A DNA stretch of 64,000 bases from Ordospora colligata OC4 (GCF_000803265.1 NW_014575396.1:174995-238994), one strand, 5' to 3'. Shown: positions 1 to 9,334, counted from the stretch's first letter. The notes: generated by a model from the letters alone, not told the origin. Numbers and translations are program-made.

Positions 1-795
1 AGGATCCTGAATGACATAGAAACACTGGATTCGTACACAACCAGTATAGACTACTTGAGTTCCCAGAAGAACAGTTCGGTGCTGAGCAAGGACAAGGAGA
101 AGACGCTCAACAACCAGATTGATGTTCTTAACGAGCGGTTCAGGGCGCTTTCAATGAGGATCAAGGGAAAGATAGACGACTTTGCAGATGAAACTGCGTC
201 GATGGAGAAAGAAAAGAAGAACAATGGGTTTTACTGTCAGACAAGGAATCTCCACCTCCAGGCACAGTCAATGAAGCTTACTAAGGTAATCAATAGATAC
301 AGAGAAGCACAGATAAAGCATCGAGAGGACGAGGTGGATAAGTTCCGGATGCAATACATTATTGCAAAGCCCGATGCAACAGAAAGAGAAATAGAGGAGT
401 TTATTGAAGACGAAGATGGCTCGAAGATTGAATCTGCATTTGCACTCGGCGCCAACTCAGCAAGGGGCATTCTAGAGGAAGCAGAGAATAGAAAAAAGAA
501 CATCAAGAAGATTGAGGAGATGGTGCAAGAGATAGTGGACCTTCTTAACCTGATCAGCCAGGAGGTGTCTAAGCGCACGAGTGTTGTTGATTCCATCAAC
601 GATGAGTTGATTGCAGCGCGTGAAAACACGACTGCAGCAAATGCCGATCTTGAGTCTGCATTGGTATACCAGATCCGGGCCACTCGGATAAAAAGAATGA
701 TTTTCTATGGGATCCTTATAATTATTGCGGTGTTTATTGTTTTTATTGCTATAAAGACCAATTTTTTTGGTGCGTTCAACAATAATAAGTTCTAG
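1..795 (+). CDS. Syntaxin-like SNARE, 5' end outside the window
   Basis: The frame is open from base 1 to the TAG at 793-795. The first codons lack an ATG, so the true start lies before the window. The visible part is mostly helical. It ends with a SNARE-type heptad region (about 75 to 25 residues before the stop), a basic patch (RIKR) and a hydrophobic tail anchor (IIIAVFIVFIAI). This order fits a Qa-SNARE of the syntaxin/Sso1 family, which drives fusion at the plasma membrane or a late secretory compartment. Aligning the VVDSI segment with the syntaxin 'DRI' segment puts Arg, not Gln, at the ionic zero layer; I did this by eye. The helical N-terminal part could be an Habc bundle. Confidence 0.7.
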   Translation, partial: RILNDIETLDSYTTSIDYLSSQKNSSVLSKDKEKTLNNQIDVLNERFRALSMRIKGKIDDFADETASMEKEKKNNGFYCQTRNLHLQAQSMKLTKVINRYREAQIKHREDEVDKFRMQYIIAKPDATEREIEEFIEDEDGSKIESAFALGANSARGILEEAENRKKNIKKIEEMVQEIVDLLNLISQEVSKRTSVVDSINDELIAARENTTAANADLESALVYQIRATRIKRMIFYGILIIIAVFIVFIAIKTNFFGAFNNNKF

Positions 796-911
796 TGTGA
801 GACAGAGTGTGTGCTGTAAAGGATTGTCTGGTAAATAAACGAATATTGTATTTGATGTGATGAATAATGTGCTTGTGAGATACGATTTAATGTGAATTTT
901 AATGGACCTTA

Positions 912-1961
912 ATGGGATTCATGAATCGAAATAGGATTGATAGAAAAGAAGGGAAAGTTAATGTGTATCTGAACATACCAGATAACTTCATATATGACAT
1001 AAACGAAGTGGTGGTTGAGTATGATGAGGTGCATAACAAGGTCAGGGTAATGAGCAAGATGATACCTTCAGTCATAAGAAACAACATGGAAGCATATTTC
1101 AAAGGAGACATTGAGAAGTACGTGAAGCTTTTGGAATGTAGTCTTGAAACTTTTTTCAGGGGAGAATGTCCTGAGATACACGAAGATTCAGGTAATGGTG
1201 ATGATGTTGTAATGAGGCCATTTGAACTGCCAAGGAGCCATCGCTTTGTAATGAATCGAAATGTCGTACCAAATGTAAAGGTTGAATTTGATAAGAGCAT
1301 GAGCTTTGTGGTATGCGAAAGACTCAATGTTCAGATTGAATGCAATAGATGCAAAAGGAAGGTTAGAACACATGAATCGATGGATTGTCCTGGATGCATG
1401 AAGAGATTAGATGTGCTATACATTCCCACACTTTCGATTGATTTTCTAGGGTTTCTAAAGCTAGGAGGATGCAGCCTGATATTGCTTGATACAAGCAAAT
1501 ACCAATTTAGCTGTGATAATTGCCAGATGAATTATGAAACTAACGAGCTAGGAGTTGGTGATGTGTTTAGCATGAAATGCTATGAATGTTTTTCAAACAT
1601 GCGCATAAAGGTTATGCAGATGATGCTGATTGAGAAGAATAAAGGTGAGATCATAAAGCCTGGGCATCCTCTTCCAAATGCTGGTGCATGCAAGCATTAC
1701 AAGAAATCGTACAGGTGGTTCCGGTTTCCATGCTGTAACGCGCTGTATCCATGTGATATATGTCATGATGAAGACAATCAGCACGTCCATGAGATGGCAA
1801 ACAAGATGGTGTGCGGGCTATGCTCTAAGGAGCAGGGTGTTACTAAAGAGTGTGCTTGCGGAATGAAAATGAACAGATCAACCACTTTCTGGGAGGGTGG
1901 AAAGGGAAGCAGAAACAAAACCACAATGAGTAAGAAGGACAACAAGAAGTATAGTAAGTAA
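912..1961 (+). CDS. CHY-type zinc-finger protein
   Basis: This is a 349-residue protein with two regions of Cys pairs. The middle (about residues 143-232) has CxxC pairs (CNRC, CPGC, CDNC, CYEC) of zinc-ribbon type. The C-terminal part (about 257-320) carries CKHYKKSYRWFRFPCC followed by CDIC, HVHE, CGLC and CACG, the CHY zinc-finger layout seen in fungal CHY proteins. The tail is Lys-rich. CHY fingers occur in yeast Hot13 and in E3-like proteins, but no RING is seen here, so the cellular role is open. The gene converges on ABCE1, and its stop overlaps the first unit of a tandem repeat and an AATAAA. Confidence 0.75.
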   Translation: MGFMNRNRIDRKEGKVNVYLNIPDNFIYDINEVVVEYDEVHNKVRVMSKMIPSVIRNNMEAYFKGDIEKYVKLLECSLETFFRGECPEIHEDSGNGDDVVMRPFELPRSHRFVMNRNVVPNVKVEFDKSMSFVVCERLNVQIECNRCKRKVRTHESMDCPGCMKRLDVLYIPTLSIDFLGFLKLGGCSLILLDTSKYQFSCDNCQMNYETNELGVGDVFSMKCYECFSNMRIKVMQMMLIEKNKGEIIKPGHPLPNAGACKHYKKSYRWFRFPCCNALYPCDICHDEDNQHVHEMANKMVCGLCSKEQGVTKECACGMKMNRSTTFWEGGKGSRNKTTMSKKDNKKYSK

Positions 1962-2013
1962 TAAAATGTTTAGTTTAGGAGAAGTAAGTAATAAAAGTGT
2001 TTAGTTCAGGAGA
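1953..2013. repeat. Two-unit tandem repeat at a convergent gene junction
   Basis: Unit one is 1953-1982 (30 bp) and unit two is 1983-2013 (31 bp). Both begin AGTAAGTAATAAAA and end AGGAGA. They differ by one inserted G and one T/C change. The repeat spans the stop of the CHY gene and reaches the last codons of ABCE1, and each unit supplies an AATAAA. Confidence 0.85.
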
Positions 2014-3919
2014 AGAAATATTGGTTGTTTTCCTTCTGTGTTCTGTCCTTTGCAGATCCTGGCTTGTTGATTCTTGGCCTAAGATTTGCCGGGTCTCTTC
2101 GGAATGTAACATCCAGACTCTTAAGAAATGTGTTCATTCCGTTTAAAATATCCATGGGAGGTGTTGCAGTGCTGGATATTCCAGGTTCGCCTTGAAACAC
2201 TATTACCTTGTCTGCAAGATACGTCCCAACTATCAGGTCATGTTCAACAACAAATGCAATCTTATTGTTTGAATATATAAACCGCTTTATAACCTTTGAT
2301 ATTGCTATTCGCTGATCAGAATCCAGGAATGCAGAAGGCTCGTCAATCAGGTATATGTTTGCTTCCTTTCCAAGGCACATTGCAATTGCGATTCTCTGTA
2401 GTTCTCCTCCGCTAAGGTTCTGCACTTGCTGATCGTAGGTGTATTCAATACACAGCGGCTTGAGGATGTCATTCATGAACGATGGATTGATGAACGAGGA
2501 CCTGATCTTTGAAGATAACAACTCTCTAACGGTTCCTTTGAATTTCGGAAGGATTTTCTGTGGCTTAAGGCTGCAGCTGAGCTTTGAAAACTCCTCATCG
2601 TTGTTTGGCTTTATAATCCCTGCTATTAACCCCACTAAAGTGCTTTTTCCCATGCCATTTTCGCCTAGAAACACAATTATTTCAGAGTCATTGAATGCTC
2701 CAGCACTGACATTGAGTGAAAACTCGCCATATGTCTTTTTCATTGCTTTATAGAAATACTGGTTCTTCCTGTCTGATGAATCCGTGGGTCGTTCAGAAAT
2801 GTCGAACTTGAGCTCTGAAGACCTGAACTTCATATTTTCTGTTGGGATGTATCCGTCCAGGAAGATGTTGATTGCAGATTTGATTGAGTATGGCGTTGTA
2901 ATCACACCATATGCTCCTGGTTGTCCATAAAGTACACATCCAAAGTCACTCATCAAGTCTAGGATCGCCAGGTCGTGCTCAACAACAATTACATACTTGT
3001 TGTCCTGGCAAAGTTCTCTAATCTCTTTTGCTGCTGACAATCTCTGTTTAACATCAAGATAGCTGGATGGCTCATCAAATATGTAAACATCGCTTTCTTG
3101 CATGAATGCCAGAGCCAAAGAAAATCTTTGCAGTTCTCCTCCACTCAATTCTTCAACATCTCTGTTGAGGATGTTCTGAAGACACATTGCATCGATATAG
3201 TACTCTTTTTTGCCTCTTTGATCCATATCATTTATAACATCAATAACAAGTAGTTTGTTTTCAAGTTTATCCGGCTCATTCTTTGCATCTCCAAGTGCAT
3301 CCTTGTTTCTTGCATCATTATTTATTGCAAGCTTTTCCAATTTGCTTTTAATTTCTACTCCAAACTTCTTTTTCAATAGCTTTGGAAGTCTGTCTATGTA
3401 TTGGATTTTTGATGTTATTTTCAGCTGGCCATCGATTACCTTGTTAAAGTATCCTTGTAGCTCAGAACCTTTGTAATGGTTAAGAATGCGCTCCCATGAA
3501 GGCTCGTTCTTGTAATCTCCAAGGTTCGGCTTTATGTCGCCAGAGAGGATCTTCAATGCGCTACTCTTTCCAATTCCGTTTGTTCCAACAAGTCCAAGAA
3601 CTTTGCCTGGCTTTGGGATCGGGAGCCTGTGCACTTTAAAACCATTTTCTCCGTATCTATGCGATATCTCTTTATCCAGGCTTGTGGGTAGATTTATTAT
3701 TGTGATTGCTTTGAAAGGACACTTTTTCTGGCATGCCGAGCATCCAATGCACAGGATTTCAGATATTTCAGACTTTCGTGTTATCCTTATACACTCTCGC
3801 CCTGTTTTATTTACAGGACATGCCTTCTTGCATTCAGAGGCACACTGCGAAGGTTTGCACAACTCGGGATTGACAATTGCCAGTCGTGTGATGCTTGTCT
3901 TTTCATCATTCTTTGCCAT
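2006..3919 (-). CDS. RLI1: ABCE1/Rli1 ribosome-recycling ATPase
   Basis: This is a 637-residue protein of normal family length. The N-terminus has two 4Fe-4S motifs: Cys 21, 26, 30 and 34 region, then Cys 57, 60, 63 and 67 (CIGCSACQKKCP). Two ABC cassettes follow. The first has Walker A GTNGIGKSS (about 113-121) and signature LSGGELQRF. The second has Walker A GENGMGKST and signature LSGGELQRIAIA, with IFDEPSSYLD and LIDEPSAFLD Walker B/D-loops. ABCE1 splits ribosomes after termination and in initiation, and it is an essential client of cytosolic Fe-S assembly, to which Nfs1 in this window contributes. I chose ATG at 3919 (MAKNDEK): the 15 extra bases upstream lack an ATG, and CCC lies at -6. 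Confidence 0.97.
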   Translation of the reverse strand: MAKNDEKTSITRLAIVNPELCKPSQCASECKKACPVNKTGRECIRITRKSEISEILCIGCSACQKKCPFKAITIINLPTSLDKEISHRYGENGFKVHRLPIPKPGKVLGLVGTNGIGKSSALKILSGDIKPNLGDYKNEPSWERILNHYKGSELQGYFNKVIDGQLKITSKIQYIDRLPKLLKKKFGVEIKSKLEKLAINNDARNKDALGDAKNEPDKLENKLLVIDVINDMDQRGKKEYYIDAMCLQNILNRDVEELSGGELQRFSLALAFMQESDVYIFDEPSSYLDVKQRLSAAKEIRELCQDNKYVIVVEHDLAILDLMSDFGCVLYGQPGAYGVITTPYSIKSAINIFLDGYIPTENMKFRSSELKFDISERPTDSSDRKNQYFYKAMKKTYGEFSLNVSAGAFNDSEIIVFLGENGMGKSTLVGLIAGIIKPNNDEEFSKLSCSLKPQKILPKFKGTVRELLSSKIRSSFINPSFMNDILKPLCIEYTYDQQVQNLSGGELQRIAIAMCLGKEANIYLIDEPSAFLDSDQRIAISKVIKRFIYSNNKIAFVVEHDLIVGTYLADKVIVFQGEPGISSTATPPMDILNGMNTFLKSLDVTFRRDPANLRPRINKPGSAKDRTQKENNQYFFS

Positions 3920-4076
3920 TGTATGGGTTATCAAAGTCTGTACAAGACTTCACATACTCACTCACTATAAATCAGATTATGCATGATCACACAAGATTAA
4001 TTAAGCACAAAATTATGCTTTGTACTTATACACATCGGTGTTGCATAAATAACACACTCAAAATATAAGTCCATAC

Positions 4077-4895
4077 TCATTTATTTCCAATAAGATACAC
4101 TTTGTAAAAACAGGTAAAGTTCTTATTTCCCCCATTGCTTTTGGCAACAAAATCAATCGAAAGTGCCTTATGACTACCAACATCAAATCTCTGAAGTCCA
4201 CATGCATGAGTATCATATTCATATACACCTATGCTGCGATACTCTTTACTATTCTTAATAAAGACCTCAAACTCACGCACCGCACTGCTCGTATGTTTTG
4301 TAAGCGGATGATATATCCCAACCTTATTTATCTCAATCTCAGCTCCAAAGTCAATCGAAAACTTGGCGTTGTTACCCTTGAATGCCAGGCATTCTCCTTC
4401 ATCGAGTCTTTCACTAAGCACTACATCAGGACTGGCATGCTTCCTAAGTCCAAGAAATCCGTATGAATACAGCTGCGAAGGTTCATCAATCCTTACTATT
4501 GCACCTTCCTCAATCTTTGCATGATTGATTTCCCTGGATTCCTTCATGCCTTTTATAAGTTGATTTATGGCATTATTTTCAGCTCTCAAAATATCGATTT
4601 CTTCCATTAAGCTAATCATCATCATAGAGTCTGCTGGCTTTTTGAGAAACAGTGCAAGTATTAATACATATGGAATCGCAATTGATGCATATAAGCACCA
4701 CCCTCTTGGTAGTGATCTTTGTATGTTTGGATTGACCATTGAATGCTCAACCGTTTTTACATCCTTACCTACTCTACATTTCCTCACAGGAGTGTCCATT
4801 ACAATTGTTCCATACTCATCAGCATCAAATGTTGAATCGATCCCAATACTCCTTGACATCCTTGACAAATCTTTCTTGCTCATCAGCCCATGCAT
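4077..4895 (-). CDS. SUN-domain inner nuclear membrane protein
   Basis: This 272-residue protein has a polar nucleoplasmic N-terminus, one membrane span (about 65-84, GWCLYASIAIPYVLILALFL), a short coiled coil (about 90-120) and a C-terminal SUN domain (about 165-270). SUN hallmarks are CLAFKGNNAKFSIDFG, VGIYHP, VREFEVFI and the closing FTCFYKVYLIG. SUN proteins (Sad1/Mps3) span the nuclear envelope with KASH partners and anchor the spindle pole or telomeres. It is about half the length of yeast Mps3. A second possible start is Met5. Confidence 0.9.
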   Translation of the reverse strand: MHGLMSKKDLSRMSRSIGIDSTFDADEYGTIVMDTPVRKCRVGKDVKTVEHSMVNPNIQRSLPRGWCLYASIAIPYVLILALFLKKPADSMMMISLMEEIDILRAENNAINQLIKGMKESREINHAKIEEGAIVRIDEPSQLYSYGFLGLRKHASPDVVLSERLDEGECLAFKGNNAKFSIDFGAEIEINKVGIYHPLTKHTSSAVREFEVFIKNSKEYRSIGVYEYDTHACGLQRFDVGSHKALSIDFVAKSNGGNKNFTCFYKVYLIGNK

Positions 4896-5034
4896 CTAAG
4901 TAATTTTTGATCTGTTCAGGAATCTACAGGAGCTATGCATAAATCAAATCACAAAAAAACAATTCTACAGTTTATATATTTAATCATCAAGAAAATAAAT
5001 AGTTATACAGTTTATATACTCAATTATCAACTCA

Positions 5035-6333
5035 TCAATGCATCCATAAAACAAGCGCAATCGTAATAAAAAATATATTTACATAGAAATAAACCATAAG
5101 CTTGGATCTCAGGCTCAAGAGTTGCTGCTTGGAATAGAATGTGATCGAAATGTGTATGAACGATGACAAAAACAGGTTGAAACTCAGAATAAACTTATAC
5201 TGAGTTGCATCGCACACATTCTGTAAGCCCATGTTTGCTATTGTTTTGCATATGGAAGATGCGATGAACGAAAGAATATAGAACATATACGAGTATGACA
5301 TGGATGATGACATCCACAGAAGAAAGGCAAACGCCATTGCAACTGCAGAAGCCACAAATCCAAATGGAATGCACATGCCCTTAGAAACAACCCTTGTTAC
5401 CTGAAGACCTATCAGAGACGACAAAATCTTGGAGCATCCATCAATGTATCCATGGATTATCACTGCCTTGCTTGGATTCATATGATAAACAACAGAACTA
5501 TCCATAAGCGAAAATAGCTTAATTATCGTGTATGAAAGAAGGCGCACAGGCTTTGCAATCAAAAACATCATTCTATTTATCCTCATGTTGCTTTCAATAC
5601 CACTTTTTTTCTCAAGAAAGATCCCTGCTGAATAGAAGGACAAGCATATGTAAAGAATACCCGCTGACGACGAAAGCGTTGATGCAACAATCACATCTTT
5701 TGAATATGCATTTTTCATCTTTTTCCACATTTCTGCGGGTGTTTTAATGCTGTCCACAAACTTTGCATTCTCTACTGTATGACCTGCACCAGGAAGAATC
5801 AATGTGGTGATCAATGCAAGGAGCAATCCTGAAAGAGACACACACATGTTCACAAGGTGTGTTCCTCCACACATTATGATGTCCTGGCCAAGCCAAGATG
5901 AAACAACACCTACGAATGTCTTAATGCTGGTGGCTGTGGAAAGAATGACATTCTTGTCTTCGTTCTTGTCTGCAGTAGAGTTGAGGATGGACTTCATAAC
6001 AACACCAAACGATGTGGTTGCCCCATGAAGCACATATGCAGTTGAAATAAGAAGTGTGCTTCTGAATGGCATGAACATGAGGATCAGATACACAATTATT
6101 TCAAGCATAGTATCAGCAAACAGACTCATCTTGTTACCAAGAAGTTCTATAATCAGGAAAGAAACAAGCGAGACGACCGTCGATGAGATGAAAAACAGCG
6201 GACTGAAGCTATTATGCATTTCATTAATTGAGAATCCTTTCTTCTCAACAAGATACGGAACCATGAATGAGAGAAACGGGGTGAATGATTTGAATGCAAA
6301 GTACTGATATAGCCTGATTGTCCATAAAGACAT
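5035..6333 (-). CDS. SLC19-like (reduced folate/thiamine carrier type) transporter
   Basis: This is a 432-residue polytopic protein with about 11-12 hydrophobic segments. The start region (FKSFTPFLSFMVPYLVEKKGFS), the second helix, and the later TSFGVVMKSILN and SIKTFVGVVSSWLGQDI segments resemble SLC19 vitamin carriers, where a conserved TPYL stretch follows the first helix. A host-vitamin importer would suit an intracellular parasite that cannot make folate or thiamine. The alternative is an unassigned MFS carrier. I chose ATG at 6333 (MSLWTIRL) because CCC lies about 10 bases upstream. The 29 residues before it, from 6420, overlap a repeat and look non-conserved. Confidence 0.6.
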   Translation of the reverse strand: MSLWTIRLYQYFAFKSFTPFLSFMVPYLVEKKGFSINEMHNSFSPLFFISSTVVSLVSFLIIELLGNKMSLFADTMLEIIVYLILMFMPFRSTLLISTAYVLHGATTSFGVVMKSILNSTADKNEDKNVILSTATSIKTFVGVVSSWLGQDIIMCGGTHLVNMCVSLSGLLLALITTLILPGAGHTVENAKFVDSIKTPAEMWKKMKNAYSKDVIVASTLSSSAGILYICLSFYSAGIFLEKKSGIESNMRINRMMFLIAKPVRLLSYTIIKLFSLMDSSVVYHMNPSKAVIIHGYIDGCSKILSSLIGLQVTRVVSKGMCIPFGFVASAVAMAFAFLLWMSSSMSYSYMFYILSFIASSICKTIANMGLQNVCDATQYKFILSFNLFLSSFIHISITFYSKQQLLSLRSKLMVYFYVNIFFITIALVLWMH

Positions 6334-6360
6334 CTGTATGAGGGCTTCTAAAGAATGCGA

Positions 6361-6416
6361 TTTATAACTGAAGTGTGTACGGAAATGAAGTTTATATAGG
6401 TTTTTATAACTGAAGT
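6361..6416. repeat. Direct repeat upstream of the SLC19-like gene
   Basis: TTTATAACTGAAGT occurs at 6361-6374 and again at 6403-6416 with a TTTATATA stretch between the copies. The pair lies in the likely promoter of the minus-strand carrier gene. Confidence 0.6.
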
Positions 6417-6488
6417 ACATATAACTACATATAAGTGAAATTTACTACTTGTCAACGGTTTTTGTAAAGATAAGAAAATTATCCCTGA

Positions 6489-7427
6489 ATGCTGAACGAC
6501 TATTACGAATATTTACAAACATTGGACAAAGACAAGCTAATTGAATTTCTATACCAGCCAAAAGTACACAAAAAAACATTTACAGGCATTTGCATGCGAA
6601 TGGTTGCTTTAAAAATATCTTATGATGGAAGGAAATACAGTGGAGTGGCCAGGCAGTTTGGAAAACAGACAATTGATGGATATATTTCGAATGCACTTGA
6701 GATAACAGGACTTGGAAGTAAGCTTGTGTATGCAGGACGGACAGATGCAGGAGTTAGTGCAGTAGGAATGATAGCTTCAGTACATGTTGTGTCAAGAATA
6801 GCCAATCCAAGCAGAGGATATACGCTTGGAGATGAAGATCACAAGGAATACAGATACGACTTGATTTTGAATACATACCTTCCTGAAGACATTCGTGTGA
6901 TTGGATGGGCGCCTGTTCCTGATGACTTCAGTGCAAGGTTTACATGCATACAGCGACAGTACAGGTATTATTTTCACAAAGATAGTCTTGATTTGAGCAA
7001 GATGCAGGACTCAACACATAGAATCAAGGGGATGACGAATTTCTACTATTTTTGCAAGCATTCAGACAAGAATGCCTTGTATGAACGAACCATAGACGAA
7101 TGCAGAATCATTGATGATGGTGATATGTATTATTTGGATATCAAGGCACGTGCATTCCTGCATAACATGGTTAGGAAGATAATATGGGCAATTCTAAAAG
7201 ATGGACGAGGTGAAGCATATGATGAGAAGCGGATTGGCTTAGAAGAGCCGTATCCTCTGGTGTTTTACAATGCAATCTATCCGGAGGAGCTGCAATTTAT
7301 CATGGATCAACGTTGTAATATGCTGTTTGACCAACAGATAAGAGATGCCCGAATTAGATGCAAAATAGCAAAGCTAAGATTTGAGCATAGTTGTCAAGGA
7401 TTATTTATGGACTTCGGTGATGAATAA
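6489..7427 (+). CDS. PUS3: tRNA pseudouridine synthase, Pus3/Deg1 type
   Basis: This is a 312-residue TruA-family enzyme. The catalytic Asp lies in AGRTDAGVSAVG (about residues 78-89). The family motif FSARFTCIQRQYRYYF and the C-terminal RAFLHNMVRKI helix are both present. FSARF..CxQR.YRYxF is the form typical of Pus3/Deg1, which modifies U38/U39 in the tRNA anticodon arm, rather than of Pus1. The short N-terminal helix before the domain resembles that of Deg1. The start ATG follows CCC at 6483-6485. Confidence 0.88.
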   Translation: MLNDYYEYLQTLDKDKLIEFLYQPKVHKKTFTGICMRMVALKISYDGRKYSGVARQFGKQTIDGYISNALEITGLGSKLVYAGRTDAGVSAVGMIASVHVVSRIANPSRGYTLGDEDHKEYRYDLILNTYLPEDIRVIGWAPVPDDFSARFTCIQRQYRYYFHKDSLDLSKMQDSTHRIKGMTNFYYFCKHSDKNALYERTIDECRIIDDGDMYYLDIKARAFLHNMVRKIIWAILKDGRGEAYDEKRIGLEEPYPLVFYNAIYPEELQFIMDQRCNMLFDQQIRDARIRCKIAKLRFEHSCQGLFMDFGDE

Positions 7428-7535
7428 GATTATCATAAAGTTATCAAATGATATAATGATTTATGCAATAATAAAGTTAATCAGGCAATAAAATAGTGTT
7501 ATAAATGAAATATATGTGAAAGATAAGTAAAATGT

Positions 7536-7955
7536 TTATTCGCGGACTTTTTGAATGATTTCCTTGACAACAGATTTACCTTGTTCAGTCAATACTGCCT
7601 CAGACTTACCATTGAAGACAATCCATCCTATGTTTTTCAGGTTTTCAAGGATTGAATCTCCTATCTCCTTGAATGCCGGTGCAAATTTGTCTGGCCTGCA
7701 TCCTCTGTTCTTCATGCATCCGTATATCTCTGCAAGCTGCTCAGACGTTACAGACCCCATTACTGCGATTCTTCTCATAACAGATGCAACTCTTGTTAAG
7801 TACCAGGTGTCGTCACTGGGTGCCTGTTGCTTGCCTGTGCCAGTCTTCATGATGTCATGATCCTTGATGGGAACTATCTTATTATTCGACTTGAGATGTA
7901 ATTTAAGTGCATTGTTGAACCTTTCTGGCCTAACCTCGTGGATCTCTGCAATCAT
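7536..7955 (-). CDS. RPS19: Ribosomal protein eS19
   Basis: This 139-residue protein matches eS19 length. The core motif DDTWYLTRVASVMRRI corresponds to the ENWFYTRAAS region of eS19. It is followed by IYGCMKNRGCRPDKF and a C-terminal winged helix ending ..LTEQGKSVVKEI. eS19 sits in the head of the small subunit and is needed for 18S rRNA maturation. The start is ATG at 7955. CCCC (7959-7962 on the other strand) lies just upstream, and the extra N-terminal codons up to 7991 begin with TTG. It is divergent from the QTRT2-like gene, with 38 bp between the starts. Confidence 0.93.
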   Translation of the reverse strand: MIAEIHEVRPERFNNALKLHLKSNNKIVPIKDHDIMKTGTGKQQAPSDDTWYLTRVASVMRRIAVMGSVTSEQLAEIYGCMKNRGCRPDKFAPAFKEIGDSILENLKNIGWIVFNGKSEAVLTEQGKSVVKEIIQKVRE

Positions 7956-7993
7956 ATTGGGGTAATTTTTTCTGGAACTCAAAAAACGCAATT
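7956..7993. promoter_or_regulatory. Short divergent promoter of eS19 and the QTRT2-like gene
   Basis: Only 38 bp separate the two start codons. GGGG at 7959-7962 reads CCCC on the minus strand, three bases before the eS19 ATG. There is no room for separate promoters, so the two genes probably share or overlap initiation sites. Confidence 0.5.
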
Positions 7994-8689
7994 ATGAATG
8001 GCACGGGATCCCCTGTGCAGGTATCATATTTCATAACGACTAGGCAATGTGTGATTCCACATGTGATCTGGCCATGGAAATTCCCGTCTTTTTGTAAGGG
8101 CATTAAAGTCTACACCGATGACATATTGTACAAAGATTCTGCATATGATAAGGGACTTGAGCAAACAATCCGAGAATTTTGCTCGATTGATAGTGGAAGT
8201 GTGTGTGTTGGATTTCGAGGAAAGTCAAAGACGTTGACATCGAAGCGAGGAAACTACAAGCTTGAAAAGAAACGTTATGAAATGCTCATTGACACACTCG
8301 AACCTGATTTTAGTGCAAACTATGCAGATGGAAAGATGATTATTGATGGAAATGAACTTGTTGAACCAGCAAATGTTAGCGAGTTCGTTTACATGCTGAA
8401 TAGCGGAATCATGCTATTTGGAACAGAGTTTGTTAATAGAGCTGTGGATGAAGGACATATGTTGAAATTTGATGGAAAGATTGTAAGTGAAGGAGGAGTT
8501 TTTGATTGTAAATGCTGTGGAGAGCTATGCGAGGGATATCTGGAGTATTTATGGAACATTAAAGAGATGAATGCAATGAGATACTTGACTATACACAATT
8601 ACAATGTGATCAATAGTGTGATTGGAACGATTTGTAGTGAAGATGTGCAGGATAGAACAATTGTGTACAGTAATGAGATTGGATTATGA
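7994..8689 (+). CDS. Minimal QTRT2/TGT-like tRNA-guanine transglycosylase protein
   Basis: This is a 231-residue protein. The N-terminal segment (ITTRQCVIPHV) resembles the start of queuine tRNA-ribosyltransferase subunit 2. The C-terminal half has GIMLFGTEFVNRAVDEGHMLKF, then CKCC..GYLEYLWNIKEMNAMRYLTIHN, matching the zinc-site region of TGT (CxCxxC..AYLHHL...NEM..R..TIHN). One of the expected three Cys is replaced and the His is kept. TGT subunits are normally about 400 residues, so a large part of the barrel is missing. The likely role is as the non-catalytic partner in queuosine incorporation, or a remnant of it. The assignment rests on by-eye motif matching. Confidence 0.55.
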   Translation: MNGTGSPVQVSYFITTRQCVIPHVIWPWKFPSFCKGIKVYTDDILYKDSAYDKGLEQTIREFCSIDSGSVCVGFRGKSKTLTSKRGNYKLEKKRYEMLIDTLEPDFSANYADGKMIIDGNELVEPANVSEFVYMLNSGIMLFGTEFVNRAVDEGHMLKFDGKIVSEGGVFDCKCCGELCEGYLEYLWNIKEMNAMRYLTIHNYNVINSVIGTICSEDVQDRTIVYSNEIGL

Positions 8690-8766
8690 AAGATAATGGT
8701 GCTCATTATTTATGGCAAAGGATGAGATTAATTGAAGCAGGAACAGATATATGAATAAAATATTTA

Positions 8767-8771
8767 CCCCC
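8767..8771 (+). promoter_or_regulatory. CCCCC start-proximal motif of PHO88
   Basis: Five C residues end two bases before the ATG at 8774, inside an otherwise AT-rich stretch (TATTTA just upstream). This matches the C-run start signal known upstream of microsporidian genes. Confidence 0.6.
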
Positions 8772-8773
8772 AA

Positions 8774-9334
8774 ATGAGTATGAGCATGGCGTCAGTGGAC
8801 CAATTTCTGAACTTTGGGTTGTCACTAGTGTCTATGAGGATATTTCAGAAGTCGCAGTTCCAGAGTGAGAAGGCAATATTTACACTGAGAGTGATTTATG
8901 TTGTGTCTAATGTTGTGCAGCTCTTATTTTTTGTGTACATAATGCAGAAGATCAAGAAGACGAATGATAGCAGGATGGTGAAGATCAGGAAGGAGGCTTC
9001 TCTTTTCCAAGAGGATAATGATGCAGAAGAAGAGGAGATGACGTATGGACAATACGACACACTTGAGCTGAACAAGATGAGGAAGTCTACAATGATACAG
9101 TTTTTAGTTGTATGTGCATTGCACTTCAAGTTCAAAGCTGTTCAACCACTTTTTGTGCAGTCATTTACACCGATCAGGAATCTTTTTTTGAATCCGCTGT
9201 ATATGGCACACATATGGAATAGGAATGTGTTGAGGCCGTTCGATCTGAATATGTTGTTCAAGAAGACCGAGCCAGCAAAGGAGAGCAAGGAAAAAGCTGA
9301 GGAACAGAAGAGCAAAAGGATTAAGGAGGATTGA
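8774..9334 (+). CDS. PHO88: Pho88/Snd3-like ER targeting protein
   Basis: This 186-residue protein matches the fungal Pho88 (Snd3) family over its whole length: an N-terminal hydrophobic segment, a second one (VIYVVSNVVQLLFFVYIM, about 39-56), the YDTLELNKMRKS motif, then FKFKAVQPLFVQSFTPIRNLF and a closing LRPFDLN. The tail is Lys/Glu-rich. Snd3 acts in the SRP-independent route that delivers membrane proteins to the ER translocon. It is transcribed in the same direction as eIF1, 61 bases upstream of that start. Confidence 0.88.
   Translation: MSMSMASVDQFLNFGLSLVSMRIFQKSQFQSEKAIFTLRVIYVVSNVVQLLFFVYIMQKIKKTNDSRMVKIRKEASLFQEDNDAEEEEMTYGQYDTLELNKMRKSTMIQFLVVCALHFKFKAVQPLFVQSFTPIRNLFLNPLYMAHIWNRNVLRPFDLNMLFKKTEPAKESKEKAEEQKSKRIKED

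Noticed and set aside
7595..7612. GGTAAGT on the minus strand inside eS19
   Set aside because: The codons read as the normal C-terminal strand of eS19 (FNGKSEA).
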